A stretch of DNA of 64,000 nt from Pseudomonas putida (GTDB lineage Bacteria; Pseudomonadota; Gammaproteobacteria; Pseudomonadales; Pseudomonadaceae). Made by a program: the position numbers and the translations under genes. The notes below the pieces were generated by a model. The model had not been told where the DNA came from and searched no databases. It saw only the letters and a program-made list of their open reading frames with translations. Location: the NCBI RefSeq assembly GCF_009883635.2, contig NZ_CP026115.2, positions 2,604,001 through 2,668,000 of the forward strand, written 5' to 3'. Shown one piece after another: positions 1 to 9,343 of the stretch (its first letter is position 1; every line of letters begins with the position of its first letter).

Positions 1-350
1 CCCACGAACGACCAGAGCCACTCGGCTGGGTTATCCACAGCCAGCCAGGCCTGCGCGTTACGCCGGGCAGCCTTGAGCTTGAGGCGGTTGCGGATGATGC
101 CGGCGTCGAGCATCAGCTCCTCGATTCGTTCGTCGCTCATGGCCGCCAGTTTGACGGGGTCGAAGCCATGCATCACCTCGCGATAACGCTCGCGTTTGCG
201 CAAAACGGTGATCCACGACAACCCCGCCTGGAACCCTTCGAGCAAAAGCATCTCGAACAGCAACGCCGGGTCACGCTGTGGCGTTCCCCATTCCTGGTCG
301 TGGTAGGCCTGGTACAACGGATCGTCGGTACACCAAAAGCAGCGTGGCAT
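1..350 (-). CDS. tag: DNA-3-methyladenine glycosylase I (partial, runs off left edge)
   Basis: Base-excision-repair glycosylase that removes 3-methyladenine from alkylated DNA in the cytoplasm. The reading frame starts at an ATG at 350 on the minus strand and stays open to the left edge, so only about the N-terminal 116 residues are present. The N-terminus reads MPRCFWCTDDPLYQAYHDQEWG, close to the family's N-terminal pattern with the cysteine and histidine that contribute to its zinc site, followed by the LLFEMLLLEGFQAGLSW segment typical of Tag. It is divergent from glyQ, a neighbour arrangement known in Pseudomonas. The C-terminal half with the second zinc ligands is outside the window. 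Identification is confident from sequence. Confidence 0.93.
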   Translation of the reverse strand, partial: MPRCFWCTDDPLYQAYHDQEWGTPQRDPALLFEMLLLEGFQAGLSWITVLRKRERYREVMHGFDPVKLAAMSDERIEELMLDAGIIRNRLKLKAARRNAQAWLAVDNPAEWLWSFV

Positions 351-433
351 AAGGCTCCAATGAGTAGAGGGCGAGGCGAATCAGGTTATACTCCCGCTCT
401 TTACATCCGCATCCCCAGATACAGGTGAATTTC

Positions 434-1381
434 GTGAGCCAGCCTACGCCAGCCGTGCGTACCTTCCAAGACCTGATCCTCGCCCTGCAAAACTACTGGG
501 CAGCTCAAGGTTGTGTGGTGCTTCAGCCCTACGATATGGAAGTAGGCGCCGGCACTTTCCACACCGCTACATTCCTGCGCGCCGTGGGTCCAGAAACCTG
601 GAACGCCGCCTATGTGCAGCCTAGCCGTCGCCCTGCCGACGGGCGGTATGGCGAAAACCCCAACCGCCTGCAGCACTACTACCAGTTCCAGGTGGTCCTG
701 AAGCCGAACCCGGCCAACTTCCAGGAGCTGTACCTCGGCTCGCTGAAGGCCATCGGCATCGACCCGCTGGTCCACGACATCCGCTTCGTCGAAGACAACT
801 GGGAGTCGCCGACCCTGGGCGCCTGGGGCCTTGGCTGGGAAATCTGGCTGAACGGCATGGAGGTCACCCAGTTCACCTACTTCCAGCAGGTCGGTGGTAT
901 CGAGTGCTACCCGGTCACCGGTGAAATCACCTACGGCCTCGAGCGCCTGGCCATGTACATCCAGGGCGTCGACTCGGTCTACGACCTGGTGTGGGCCGAC
1001 GGCCCGTTCGGCAAGGTCACCTACGGCGACGTGTTCCACCAGAACGAGGTGGAACAGTCGACCTACAACTTCGAGCACGCCAACGTCGAGAAGCTGTTCG
1101 AACTGTTCGACTTCTATGAAAGCGAAGCCAACCGCCTGATCAAGCTGGAGCTGCCGCTGCCGACCTATGAAATGGTCCTGAAGGCCTCGCACACCTTCAA
1201 CCTGCTGGACGCCCGCCGCGCCATCTCGGTAACCGAGCGCCAGCGTTACATCCTGCGCGTACGTACCCTGGCCCGGGACGTGGCGCAAAGCTATCTGCAA
1301 GCCCGCGCACGCCTGGGCTTCCCGATGGCCACCCCTGAACTGCGTGACGAAGTGTTGGCGAAGCTGGAGGCTGCACAATGA
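434..1381 (+). CDS. glyQ: Glycine--tRNA ligase alpha subunit
   Basis: Alpha subunit of the tetrameric bacterial glycyl-tRNA synthetase, which charges tRNA-Gly in the cytoplasm. The protein (315 aa from the GTG at 434) contains the class II synthetase core, including [17 protein letters not shown] (motif 2 region) and [26 protein letters not shown] at 425 would add three residues, but the AGG at 423-425 is well spaced for the 434 start and gives the usual [12 protein letters not shown]-terminus. Its stop codon overlaps the glyS start in an ATGA, which implies translational coupling of the two subunits. Confidence 0.97.
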   Translation: MSQPTPAVRTFQDLILALQNYWAAQGCVVLQPYDMEVGAGTFHTATFLRAVGPETWNAAYVQPSRRPADGRYGENPNRLQHYYQFQVVLKPNPANFQELYLGSLKAIGIDPLVHDIRFVEDNWESPTLGAWGLGWEIWLNGMEVTQFTYFQQVGGIECYPVTGEITYGLERLAMYIQGVDSVYDLVWADGPFGKVTYGDVFHQNEVEQSTYNFEHANVEKLFELFDFYESEANRLIKLELPLPTYEMVLKASHTFNLLDARRAISVTERQRYILRVRTLARDVAQSYLQARARLGFPMATPELRDEVLAKLEAAQ

Positions 1382-3429
1382 GTGCTCAAGATTTCCTGGT
1401 AGAACTGGGCACCGAAGAGCTGCCACCCAAAGCCCTGGCCAGCCTCGGCGACGCCTTCCTGGCCGGCATCGAGAAGGGCCTGCAGGCCGCTGGCCTGAAT
1501 TACACCGGCAAGCAGGTTTACGCAGCGCCACGCCGCCTGGCCGTGCTGATCCGCCAGCTCGACGTGCAGCAGCCTGACCGCAGCATCAACATCGACGGCC
1601 CGCCCATACAGGCAGCCTTCAAAGACGGCGAGCCGACCCAGGCTGCCCTGGGCTTCGCCAAGAAGTGCGGCGTGGAGCTGTCGGAAATCGACCAGAGCGG
1701 CGCCAAGCTGCGCTTCTCCCAGCACATCCCGGGCAAGGCTACCGCCAGCCTGCTGCCGACCATCGTCGAAGATTCGCTCAACGACCTGCCGATCCCCAAG
1801 CGCATGCGCTGGGCCGCCAGCCGTGAAGAGTTCGTGCGCCCGACCCAGTGGCTGGTGATGCTGCTCGGCGACCAGGTGGTCGACTGCACCATCCTGTCGC
1901 AGAAGGCCGGCCGTGAATCCCGTGGCCACCGCTTCCACCACCCGGAGAACGTGGTCATCACCACCCCGGCCAACTATGTCGAAGACCTGCGCAAAGCCTA
2001 CGTGCTGGCCGACTTCGACGAGCGTCGCGAGCTGATCAGCAAGCGTACCGCCGAGCTGGCCATGCAGCAGGAAGGCAGCGCCATCGTGCCACCGGCGCTG
2101 CTGGACGAAGTGACTGCCCTGGTCGAATGGCCAGTGCCGCTGGTGTGCTCGTTCGAGGAGCGTTTCCTCGAAGTGCCGCAGGAAGCCCTGATCACCACCA
2201 TGCAGGACAACCAGAAGTACTTCTGCCTGCTGGACAGCGAAGGCAAGCTGCTGCCGCGCTTTATCACCGTGGCCAACGTCGAGAGCCGTGACCCCAAGCA
2301 GATCGTTCAGGGTAACGAGAAGGTCGTTCGCCCGCGCCTGACCGACGCCGAGTTCTTCTTCAAGCAGGACAAGAAGCAGCCGCTGGAAACCTTCAACGAG
2401 CGCCTGAAGAACGTGGTGTTCCAGGCCCAGCTCGGCACTGTCTACGATAAGGCCGAACGTGTTTCCAGGCTGGCTGCCTTCATTGCCCCGCTGATCGGCG
2501 GCGATGCCCAGCGCGCTGGCCGTGCCGGCCTGCTGTCGAAGTGCGACCTGGCTACCGAGATGGTCGGCGAGTTCCCTGAAATGCAGGGTGTTGCCGGCTA
2601 CTACTACGCGCTCAACGACGGTGAGCCGGAAGACGTCGCCCTGGCCCTGAACGAGCAGTACATGCCGCGCGGTGCTGGCGCCGAGCTGCCGCAGACCCTC
2701 ACCGGTGCTGCCGTGGCCATCGCCGACAAGCTCGACACCCTGGTCGGCATCTTCGGCATCGGCATGCTGCCCACCGGCAGCAAGGACCCTTATGCCCTGC
2801 GTCGTGCCGCCCTGGGCGTGCTGCGCATCCTGATCGAGAAGCAGCTGGACCTGGACCTGAGCGCTGCGGTCGAGTTCGCGGTCAAGCAGTTCGGTGCCAA
2901 GGTCAAGGCCGCAGGCCTGGCCGAGCAGGTGCTGGAGTTCATCTTCGACCGCCTGCGTGCACGTTACGAAGACGAAGGCATCGACGTTGCCACCTACCTG
3001 TCGGTACGTGCCCTGAAGCCGGCTTCTGCCCTGGACTTCGACCAGCGCGTGCAGGCCGTGCAGGCCTTCCGCAAGCTGCCGGAAGCCGAAGCCCTGGCCG
3101 CGGTGAACAAGCGCGTTTCGAACCTGCTGAGCAAGGCCGAAGGCGCCATCGCCGACCAGGTCGAGCCGAAGTACTTCGACAACGCGAACGAGTTCTCCCT
3201 GTACTCGGCCATCCAGCAGGCCGACCAGGCCGTGCAACCGATGGCAGCCGCTCGCCAGTACAGCGAATCGCTGGCCCGCCTGGCGGCTCTGCGTGACCCG
3301 GTCGACGCCTTCTTCGAGGCGGTGATGGTCAACGCCGAAGACGCCAAGGTACGTGCCAACCGTTATGCCCTGCTCAGCCGCCTGCGCGGGCTGTTCCTGG
3401 GCGTGGCCGACATTTCGCTGCTGGGGTAA
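1378..3429 (+). CDS. glyS: Glycine--tRNA ligase beta subunit
   Basis: Beta subunit (683 aa) of glycyl-tRNA synthetase; it supplies tRNA-binding regions and an HD-type domain and assembles with GlyQ. The sequence begins [20 protein letters not shown], a signature of the family, and includes the conserved [16 protein letters not shown] segment near residue 465. Its ATG overlaps the glyQ TGA by 4 nt (ATGA). It is followed after 3 nt by gmhB, so glyQ, glyS and gmhB are probably cotranscribed. Length and sequence are normal for Pseudomonas. Confidence 0.97.
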   Translation: MSAQDFLVELGTEELPPKALASLGDAFLAGIEKGLQAAGLNYTGKQVYAAPRRLAVLIRQLDVQQPDRSINIDGPPIQAAFKDGEPTQAALGFAKKCGVELSEIDQSGAKLRFSQHIPGKATASLLPTIVEDSLNDLPIPKRMRWAASREEFVRPTQWLVMLLGDQVVDCTILSQKAGRESRGHRFHHPENVVITTPANYVEDLRKAYVLADFDERRELISKRTAELAMQQEGSAIVPPALLDEVTALVEWPVPLVCSFEERFLEVPQEALITTMQDNQKYFCLLDSEGKLLPRFITVANVESRDPKQIVQGNEKVVRPRLTDAEFFFKQDKKQPLETFNERLKNVVFQAQLGTVYDKAERVSRLAAFIAPLIGGDAQRAGRAGLLSKCDLATEMVGEFPEMQGVAGYYYALNDGEPEDVALALNEQYMPRGAGAELPQTLTGAAVAIADKLDTLVGIFGIGMLPTGSKDPYALRRAALGVLRILIEKQLDLDLSAAVEFAVKQFGAKVKAAGLAEQVLEFIFDRLRARYEDEGIDVATYLSVRALKPASALDFDQRVQAVQAFRKLPEAEALAAVNKRVSNLLSKAEGAIADQVEPKYFDNANEFSLYSAIQQADQAVQPMAAARQYSESLARLAALRDPVDAFFEAVMVNAEDAKVRANRYALLSRLRGLFLGVADISLLG

Positions 3430-3432
3430 ACC

Positions 3433-3960
3433 TTGAAACTGCTGATTCTCGATCGTGACGGGGTGATCAACCAAGACTCCGACGCCTACATCAAGACGCT
3501 GGAAGAGTGGATCCCGATCCCTGGCTCGGTCGAAGCGATCGCGCAGTTGAGCAAGGCGGGCTGGACGGTGGCCGTGGCCACCAACCAGTCCGGCATCGCC
3601 CGTGGCTATTACTCGCTGGCAACCCTCGAGGCCATGCACGCGCGCCTGCGCGCGCTGGTGGCCGAGCAGGGCGGCGAGGTGGGGCACATCGTATATTGCC
3701 CGCACGGGCCGGACGAAGGCTGCGATTGCCGCAAACCCAAGCCTGGCATGCTGCGGGCGATCGCCGAGCATTACCAGGTAGGCCTTGAAGGCGTCTGGTT
3801 CGTTGGCGACAGCAAAGGTGACCTGGAGGCCGCCCTGGCCGTCGGTGCACAACCCGTGTTGGTGAAAACCGGCAAGGGTGAGCGGACCCTGGAAAAAGGC
3901 GTCCCGGAAACTACACTGATTTTCGACGATCTGGCAGCTATCGCCAGAGAAATTATTTAA
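3433..3960 (+). CDS. gmhB: D-glycero-beta-D-manno-heptose-1,7-bisphosphate 7-phosphatase
   Basis: HAD-superfamily phosphatase (175 aa) that removes the 7-phosphate from heptose bisphosphate in synthesis of ADP-heptose for the LPS inner core. The catalytic motif DRDGVIN is at residues 7-13, ATNQSGIARG follows, a cysteine cluster CPHGPDEGCDC gives the zinc-binding loop typical of GmhB, and GDSKGDLEAA is HAD motif III/IV. The start is a TTG at 3433, 3 nt after glyS. A strong intrinsic terminator follows the stop. The D-glycero-beta isomer specificity is taken from the family, not shown by the sequence itself. Confidence 0.9.
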   Translation: MKLLILDRDGVINQDSDAYIKTLEEWIPIPGSVEAIAQLSKAGWTVAVATNQSGIARGYYSLATLEAMHARLRALVAEQGGEVGHIVYCPHGPDEGCDCRKPKPGMLRAIAEHYQVGLEGVWFVGDSKGDLEAALAVGAQPVLVKTGKGERTLEKGVPETTLIFDDLAAIAREII

Positions 3961-3965
3961 ACAAC

Positions 3966-3988
3966 AATGCGCCCTCGGGCGCATTTTT
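3966..3988 (+). terminator. Intrinsic terminator after gmhB
   Basis: A 9-bp stem (AATGCGCCC / GGGCGCATT) with a 2-nt loop followed by a T run lies 6 nt after the gmhB stop. It should end the glyQ-glyS-gmhB transcript, with partial readthrough into plsC possible. Confidence 0.85.
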
Positions 3989-4024
3989 CCCAGGCGGGCA
4001 CGCCCCGCAACGGTACTTGCCACT

Positions 4025-4795
4025 ATGTCGATCCTGCAGGCGATCAGAATCTTTCTTTTTTACCTGCTGCTGGGCACCAGTTCGCTGCTGTGGTGCTCGC
4101 TGAGCTTCTTCGTCGCGCCGTTCTTGTCGTTCCCCAAACGCTACAAGTTCATCAACGTGTACTGGTGCCGTTGCGCACTGTTCCTGGTGCGCACCATCCT
4201 CGGTATCAACTACAAGGTCACCGGTGCCGAGAACGTACCAGATGAACCCTGCGTGATCCTGTCCAACCACCAGAGCACCTGGGAAACCTTCTTCCTTTCC
4301 CAGTATTTCTCGCCGCTAAGCCAGGTGCTCAAGCGCGAGCTGCTTTATGTGCCGTTCTTTGGCTGGGCCATGGCCATGCTGAGGCCGATCGCGATCAACC
4401 GCGACAACCCCAAGGAAGCCCTGCGCCAGGTGGCCAGCAAGGGTGACGAGTTGCTCAAGCAGAAAACCTGGGTGCTGATCTTCCCGGAAGGTACCCGTGT
4501 GCCGTTCGGTACCGTGGGCAAATTCTCCCGGGGCGGTACCGCGCTGGCCGTGAATGCCGGGTTGCCAGTGCTGCCGATTGCCCACAACGCTGGCAAGTTC
4601 TGGCCCAAGACGGGCTGGGGCAAGCGCTCGGGCACCATCGAGGTAGTGATCGGCAAGCCGATGTACGCCGAAGGCAGCGGCCCTCGGGCCATTGCCGAGC
4701 TCAACGACCGTGCTGCGGCATGGAACGAAGCGACCCAGCGGGCCATGGGCTCGCTGCCGCCAGTGGATGAAAAACCGCAGGAGCAGATGGCCTGA
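4025..4795 (+). CDS. plsC: 1-acyl-sn-glycerol-3-phosphate acyltransferase (PlsC-like)
   Basis: Inner-membrane acyltransferase (256 aa) that adds the second acyl chain to lysophosphatidic acid to make phosphatidic acid. It has a hydrophobic N-terminal segment (FLFYLLLGTSSLLWCSLSFF), the acyltransferase box NHQSTWE (catalytic His plus acidic residue) around residue 79 and the FPEGTR motif near residue 152. Its position after gmhB is conserved in P. putida. Pseudomonads carry several PlsC paralogues, so the exact in vivo role (main phospholipid enzyme or a paralogue) is uncertain. The ribosome binding site is weak. Confidence 0.88.
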   Translation: MSILQAIRIFLFYLLLGTSSLLWCSLSFFVAPFLSFPKRYKFINVYWCRCALFLVRTILGINYKVTGAENVPDEPCVILSNHQSTWETFFLSQYFSPLSQVLKRELLYVPFFGWAMAMLRPIAINRDNPKEALRQVASKGDELLKQKTWVLIFPEGTRVPFGTVGKFSRGGTALAVNAGLPVLPIAHNAGKFWPKTGWGKRSGTIEVVIGKPMYAEGSGPRAIAELNDRAAAWNEATQRAMGSLPPVDEKPQEQMA

Positions 4796-4927
4796 CCATC
4801 TGTGGATAACTTGTGAACAGTTTTTTCGAGAAGCGCCAAGATACGAAGCTAAGTGTATGAATTAGCTGTTTATTTCTCGGTGTGACATTTTTCTGAAAAA
4901 CGTGCATAAGTTTTTTCGGGGCATAAG

Positions 4928-4955
4928 AAAACCGGCTTTTACAGCCGGTTTTTTT
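4928..4955. terminator. Bidirectional terminator between plsC and MFS gene
   Basis: A hairpin with the stem AACCGGCT / AGCCGGTT is flanked by A-rich sequence on the left and a T run on the right. It can stop plsC (plus) and the convergent MFS gene (minus). Confidence 0.8.
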
Positions 4956-4972
4956 ATGGCTTGGTGATGGCG

Positions 4973-6592
4973 TCAAACCTTGTCGATATCCACGTCCTTG
5001 GTTTCTTTCAGGCAGAAGATTCCCACCACCAGGCTGATGCCGGTCACCAGCACCGGGTACCACAGGCCGTAGAAGATATCCCCGGTATACACCACCAGCG
5101 CGAACGACACCGTTGGCAGGAAGCCGCCGAACCAGCCGTTGCCGATGTGATAGGGCAGCGACATCGAGGTGTAGCGGATGCGGGTCGGGAACAGCTCGAC
5201 CATCACCGCCGCCAGCGGCCCGTAGGTCATGGTCGCGATCAGGATCATTGCCACGATCAGCACCACCACCATCACCTGGTTGACCTGTCCCGGGTCTGCC
5301 TTGGCCGGGTAACTCGCCTGATCGATCGCCGCGCGCATGGCCGCTTCATCGAAGCCGTTGATGGTCTTGTCGCCAATGTTCACCACCACATCACTACCAG
5401 CCACATTCACCGAGCTGTACGGCAGGCCCTGCTTGACCAGGAAGGTCTTGACCTTGTCGCACGGGCTGTCGAAACGCGCCTTGCCAACCGGGTCGAACTG
5501 GAAGGTACAGCCTTGCGGGTCTGCGGTGACCACGATCGGCGCCTGACGGCTGGCCGCGTCGATCTGCGGGTTGGCGTAATGGCTCAGGGCCTTGAACATC
5601 GGGAAATACAGCACAGTGGCCAGCAGCAGGCCGAGCATCAGGATCGGCTTGCGCCCAATGCGATCGGACAGCCACCCAAAGAACACAAAGAACGGCGCTC
5701 CGATGACCACACTGATGATCAGCAAGGTGTTGGCCTGGGCCGGGTCCATCTTGAGCATCTGGGTCATGAAGAACAGCACATAGAACTGCGCCGTGTAGAA
5801 GGTCACGGCTTGCCCGGCATTGATACTGAACAGCGCCGTGAGCACGACCTTCAGGTTGGGCCAGGAGGTGAACGACTCGCGGATCGGCGACTTGCTGACC
5901 TTGCCCTGGGCCTTCATTTTCACGAAGGCCGGCGACTCGTGCATGCTCATGCGGATCCAGGTGGAGATCGCCAACAGGAAGATCGACAGCAGGAACGGCA
6001 GGCGCCAGCCCCAGCTTTCGAACTGGTCACCACTGATGTAGCGGCTGCCCAGTACCACCAGCAATGACAGCAGCAGGCCCAGGGTCGCAGTGGACTGGAT
6101 GAAACCGGTGTGGAAGCCACGCTTGCCGGGTGGCGCGTGCTCGGCCACGTAGGTCGCGGCGCCGCCGTATTCCCCGCCCAATGCCAGCCCCTGGAGCATG
6201 CGCAGGATCACCAGGATGATCGGTGCCGCGATGCCGATGCTGGCGTAGGTGGGTAGCAGGCCGACGGCGAAGGTCGACAGGCCCATCAGCACGATGGTCA
6301 CCAGGAAGGTGTACTTGCGCCCTATCATGTCGCCCAGACGGCCAAACACCAGCGCACCGAACGGCCGCACCAGGAAGCCGGCGGCAAAGGCCATGAGGGC
6401 GAAGATGAAGGCGGTGGTGTCATTCACCCCGGCGAAGAACTGCTTGCTGATGACAGCTGCCAGCGCGCCATAGAGAAAAAAGTCATACCACTCGAACACT
6501 GTCCCGAGGGATGACGCGAAAATGATCTTGCGTTCTTCACGACGACTGGAGGTACTCGCCGTCGCACCCTGCTCTTGGATGTAATCCGACAT
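4973..6592 (-). CDS. MFS transporter, metabolite:H+ symporter type
   Basis: Inner-membrane major facilitator protein (539 aa), probably importing a metabolite with protons. Both halves carry the MFS loop motif: GRLGDMIGRKYTFL in the N-terminal half and GWLSDRIGRKPILM in the C-terminal half. GGEYGGAATYVAEHAP is typical of the MHS (sugar/osmolyte/organic acid) family. An insert of roughly 90 residues between helices in the C-terminal half contains two cysteines (CTFQF and SPCDKV) and is probably periplasmic. The start at 6592 is chosen because GAGGA lies about 8 nt upstream and the protein then begins MSDYIQEQG. It lies in tandem with the GMC oxidoreductase gene, so its substrate may be related to that enzyme's. 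Substrate unknown. Confidence 0.85.
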   Translation of the reverse strand: MSDYIQEQGATASTSSRREERKIIFASSLGTVFEWYDFFLYGALAAVISKQFFAGVNDTTAFIFALMAFAAGFLVRPFGALVFGRLGDMIGRKYTFLVTIVLMGLSTFAVGLLPTYASIGIAAPIILVILRMLQGLALGGEYGGAATYVAEHAPPGKRGFHTGFIQSTATLGLLLSLLVVLGSRYISGDQFESWGWRLPFLLSIFLLAISTWIRMSMHESPAFVKMKAQGKVSKSPIRESFTSWPNLKVVLTALFSINAGQAVTFYTAQFYVLFFMTQMLKMDPAQANTLLIISVVIGAPFFVFFGWLSDRIGRKPILMLGLLLATVLYFPMFKALSHYANPQIDAASRQAPIVVTADPQGCTFQFDPVGKARFDSPCDKVKTFLVKQGLPYSSVNVAGSDVVVNIGDKTINGFDEAAMRAAIDQASYPAKADPGQVNQVMVVVLIVAMILIATMTYGPLAAVMVELFPTRIRYTSMSLPYHIGNGWFGGFLPTVSFALVVYTGDIFYGLWYPVLVTGISLVVGIFCLKETKDVDIDKV

Positions 6593-6689
6593 CGTTGCTG
6601 TCCTCGGCCCGCAGGCCACAGTGATTATTCTTGTTGTTCCACTGTCGGCAGCTTGTGACCGCGAGCTGCCGGTATTGCACGCTCCCGGG

Positions 6690-8336
6690 TCAGGGGGTCG
6701 GTACTGCGTCTTCGTTCAGGTAGGTCTGGGTTGCGGCTCCTTTGAGGATCAGTTGCGCCGCCTTCTCGGCGATCATCAGGGTGGGGGAACAGGTATTACC
6801 GGAAGTGATCCGCGGCATGATCGAGGCATCGGCCACACGCAAGCCAGGGATGCCGTGCACACGCAGCTGGTTATCCACAACGTCCAGCTCGCCGCTGCCC
6901 ATGCGGCAGGTGCCGACCGGGTGGAAGATGGTGGTGCCGATCTTGCCGGCCGCGTCGAACAGTTCTTCCTCGGTTTGCAGGGTCGGGCCTGGCAGATATT
7001 CCTGGGGATCGAAAGCGGCGAGGGCAGGGGCCTGGACGATGCGCCGGGTCAGGCGGATGGCATCGGCGGCAACGCGCAGGTCCTGGGGGTCGCTCAAGTA
7101 GTTGGGATCGATCAGCGGTGTGCTGTTCATGTTCGCACTGCGGATATCGATGCGCCCACGGCTGGCCGGGCGCAGGTTGCACACCGAGGCGGTGAAGGCC
7201 GGGAACGGATGCAACGGCTCGCCGAAGCGCTCCAGTGACAGCGGCTGCACGTGATACTGCAGGTTGGCTGTGGCCTGCTCCGGGCTCGAACGCACGAAGG
7301 CACCCAGCTGGCTCGGCGCCATGGCCAGCGGGCCACTGCGGTCGTAGAGATAGCGCAGGCCCATGCCCAGCTTGCCCCACAGGCTGTTGGCCATCTGGTT
7401 GAGGGTGCGGGTGTTGCGAATCTGATAGATCAGCCGCAGTTGCAGGTGATCCTGCAGGTTACCGCCGACGCCAGGCATGTCGTGGCGCACACCGATACCC
7501 AGGCTTTCGAGCAGCTTGCGCGGGCCGATGCCCGAGCGCTGGAGGATGCCGGGCGAGCCCACGGCGCCAGCACAGAGGATGATCTCGCGACGCGCAGCGA
7601 ACTCATGCCAGGCACCTTGCCACTGGGCCTTGACCGCACGGGCACGGGTGTTGTTCAACAGCACCTGGTCAACCTCCACGCCGGTCAGCACAGTGAGGTT
7701 GGGACGGTCCTTGATTGGCCGGAGAAAAGCCTTGGAGGCGTTCCAGCGCACACCGCTGCGCTGATTGACCTGAAAGTATCCACAGCCCTGGTTGTCGCCG
7801 GTATTGAAGTCCTCGACTTTGCCAATGCCACTCTGTTCGGCGGCGTCACGGAAGGCATCAAGGATCGGCCAGCTGTAGCGCTGGCGCTCGACCCGCCATT
7901 CACCCTCACCGCCATGGTGCTCGCTGGCGCCGGCAAAGTGGTTCTCGCTGGCCTTGAACAACGGCAGCACATCCTTCCAGGCCCAGCCGTCGTTGCCTTG
8001 CTCGGCCCAATGGTCGTAATCGGCGGCCTGGCCACGCATGTAGATCATGCCGTTGATCGACGAACAACCACCGAGCACCTTGCCCCGTGGATATCCCAGG
8101 ACCCGACCTAGCAGGCCGGGCTGTGCTTCGGTCTTGAAGCACCAGTCGGTGCGGGGGTTGCCGATGCAGTAGAGGTAACCGACGGGGATGTGAATCCAGG
8201 GATAGTTGTCGCGGCCGCCGGCTTCGAGCAGCAGGACGCGGCAGGAAGGGTCGGCGGACAAACGATTGGCCAGCAGGCAGCCGGCGGGGCCAGCGCCTAC
8301 GACCACGTAGTCGAAGACAGAATCGGCTGATGGCAT
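6690..8336 (-). CDS. GMC family FAD-dependent oxidoreductase (choline/alcohol dehydrogenase-like)
   Basis: Flavoenzyme of 548 aa of the glucose-methanol-choline family, oxidising an alcohol or polyol with FAD. The FAD-binding Rossmann motif VVVGAGPAGCLLANRL is at residues 11-26, followed by GGCSSINGMIYMRGQ (GMC signature 1), CAGAVGSPGILQRSGIGP (signature 2) and the C-terminal HPVGTCRMG with the catalytic-base His region ending NTCSPTLMIAEKAA. The start is the ATG at 8336 with GAGG 6 nt upstream; an upstream TTG at 8342 is less likely. It resembles BetA-type proteins, but no betaine genes are nearby, so choline is not assumed. It is divergent from a LysR regulator that may control it. Confidence 0.9.
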   Translation of the reverse strand: MPSADSVFDYVVVGAGPAGCLLANRLSADPSCRVLLLEAGGRDNYPWIHIPVGYLYCIGNPRTDWCFKTEAQPGLLGRVLGYPRGKVLGGCSSINGMIYMRGQAADYDHWAEQGNDGWAWKDVLPLFKASENHFAGASEHHGGEGEWRVERQRYSWPILDAFRDAAEQSGIGKVEDFNTGDNQGCGYFQVNQRSGVRWNASKAFLRPIKDRPNLTVLTGVEVDQVLLNNTRARAVKAQWQGAWHEFAARREIILCAGAVGSPGILQRSGIGPRKLLESLGIGVRHDMPGVGGNLQDHLQLRLIYQIRNTRTLNQMANSLWGKLGMGLRYLYDRSGPLAMAPSQLGAFVRSSPEQATANLQYHVQPLSLERFGEPLHPFPAFTASVCNLRPASRGRIDIRSANMNSTPLIDPNYLSDPQDLRVAADAIRLTRRIVQAPALAAFDPQEYLPGPTLQTEEELFDAAGKIGTTIFHPVGTCRMGSGELDVVDNQLRVHGIPGLRVADASIMPRITSGNTCSPTLMIAEKAAQLILKGAATQTYLNEDAVPTP

Positions 8337-8455
8337 GTGCAACCTCGCGCCTGATTATTATTCTTGTCCCGATCCATCTTAGTGAGTAATTTCGCTAAGG
8401 AAACACGAGATTTCACGCAGCCGTTGTGCGTTTTAGCACAGCCCTAAGGATCAGC

Positions 8456-9343
8456 ATGTTCGACTGGAACGATCTGCGGTTTTTCCTCGAGTTGCAGCGC
8501 AGTGGCCGCCTGCTCAGCGCGGCCAAGCGCCTCAATACCACCCACAGCACGGTCGCCCGGCATATCGAAAGCATCGAGAAGAGCCTGGGTACGCCACTGT
8601 TCGTGCAACACGCCCAGGGTTATGAACTGACCCCGTCGGGCCAGGCGCTGCTCAAGCACGCCGAAGCCATGGAGAACGTAGCCCTGCTGGCGCAGGAAGA
8701 AATCACCCAGGCCATCACCCCGCTGGGCAAGATTCGCCTGGGCGTCACCGAGGGCATCGGCATCATGTTCTTCACCCCGCGCATGAGCGAGCTGTTCGCC
8801 CGCTATCCTGGGCTGGAGGTGGAACTGGTGGCGGTACCGCGCTTCGTCAGTATCCTCAACCGCGAGGCAGAGATCAGCATTCATCTGGAGCGGCCCAACG
8901 CCGACCTGCTGATCACCCGCAAGCTCACCGACTACCGCCTGGCGCTGTATGCCAGCCAAGGCTACCTGGACCGGGCGCCCCCTCTGCGCAACCGCGAGGA
9001 CCTGGCCCGGCACAGCTGGATCGGCTACGTCGATGACCTGCTGTTCAGCCAGGAACTGCTGTTTCTCAACAGCTTCTGCCGCGCGCCGAACGTGGCCTTC
9101 CGCAGCACCAGTGTGATCGCTCAGCAAACCGCCGCACGGGCAGGGCTGGGCATCGCCGTGCTACCCAACTACATGGCTCGCCATGACCCGACGCTAGTGC
9201 GCGTGCTGCCCAGCGAGACCATCCAGCGCAGCTACTGGATCTGTACCCGCCGCGAGTTGCACAAGTCGGTGCGCCTGCGGGTGGTGTGGGACTACCTGCT
9301 GGCGCTGTGCGCGGCGGAACAGGACGAGCTGCTAGCCGAATAG
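8456..9343 (+). CDS. LysR-family transcriptional regulator
   Basis: DNA-binding regulator of 295 aa. The N-terminal winged helix-turn-helix reads MFDWNDLRFFLELQRSGRLLSAAKRLNTTHSTVARHI, with the LysR effector-binding domain from about residue 90. The start at 8456 is preceded by TAAGGA; an upstream in-frame ATG at 8426 lacks a site. It is divergent from the GMC oxidoreductase/MFS pair, the usual LysR-target arrangement, so these are likely targets (inference). Its 3' end overlaps the convergent exporter gene by 12 nt. Confidence 0.92.
   Translation: MFDWNDLRFFLELQRSGRLLSAAKRLNTTHSTVARHIESIEKSLGTPLFVQHAQGYELTPSGQALLKHAEAMENVALLAQEEITQAITPLGKIRLGVTEGIGIMFFTPRMSELFARYPGLEVELVAVPRFVSILNREAEISIHLERPNADLLITRKLTDYRLALYASQGYLDRAPPLRNREDLARHSWIGYVDDLLFSQELLFLNSFCRAPNVAFRSTSVIAQQTAARAGLGIAVLPNYMARHDPTLVRVLPSETIQRSYWICTRRELHKSVRLRVVWDYLLALCAAEQDELLAE

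Noticed and set aside
1291-4023. Very long minus-strand open frame (910 aa) across glyS and gmhB, and similar long antisense frames at 32803-35271 and 25860-27671
   Set aside because: These mirror GC-rich, confidently identified genes on the other strand, have no recognisable domains or ribosome binding sites, and are shadows of codon bias.
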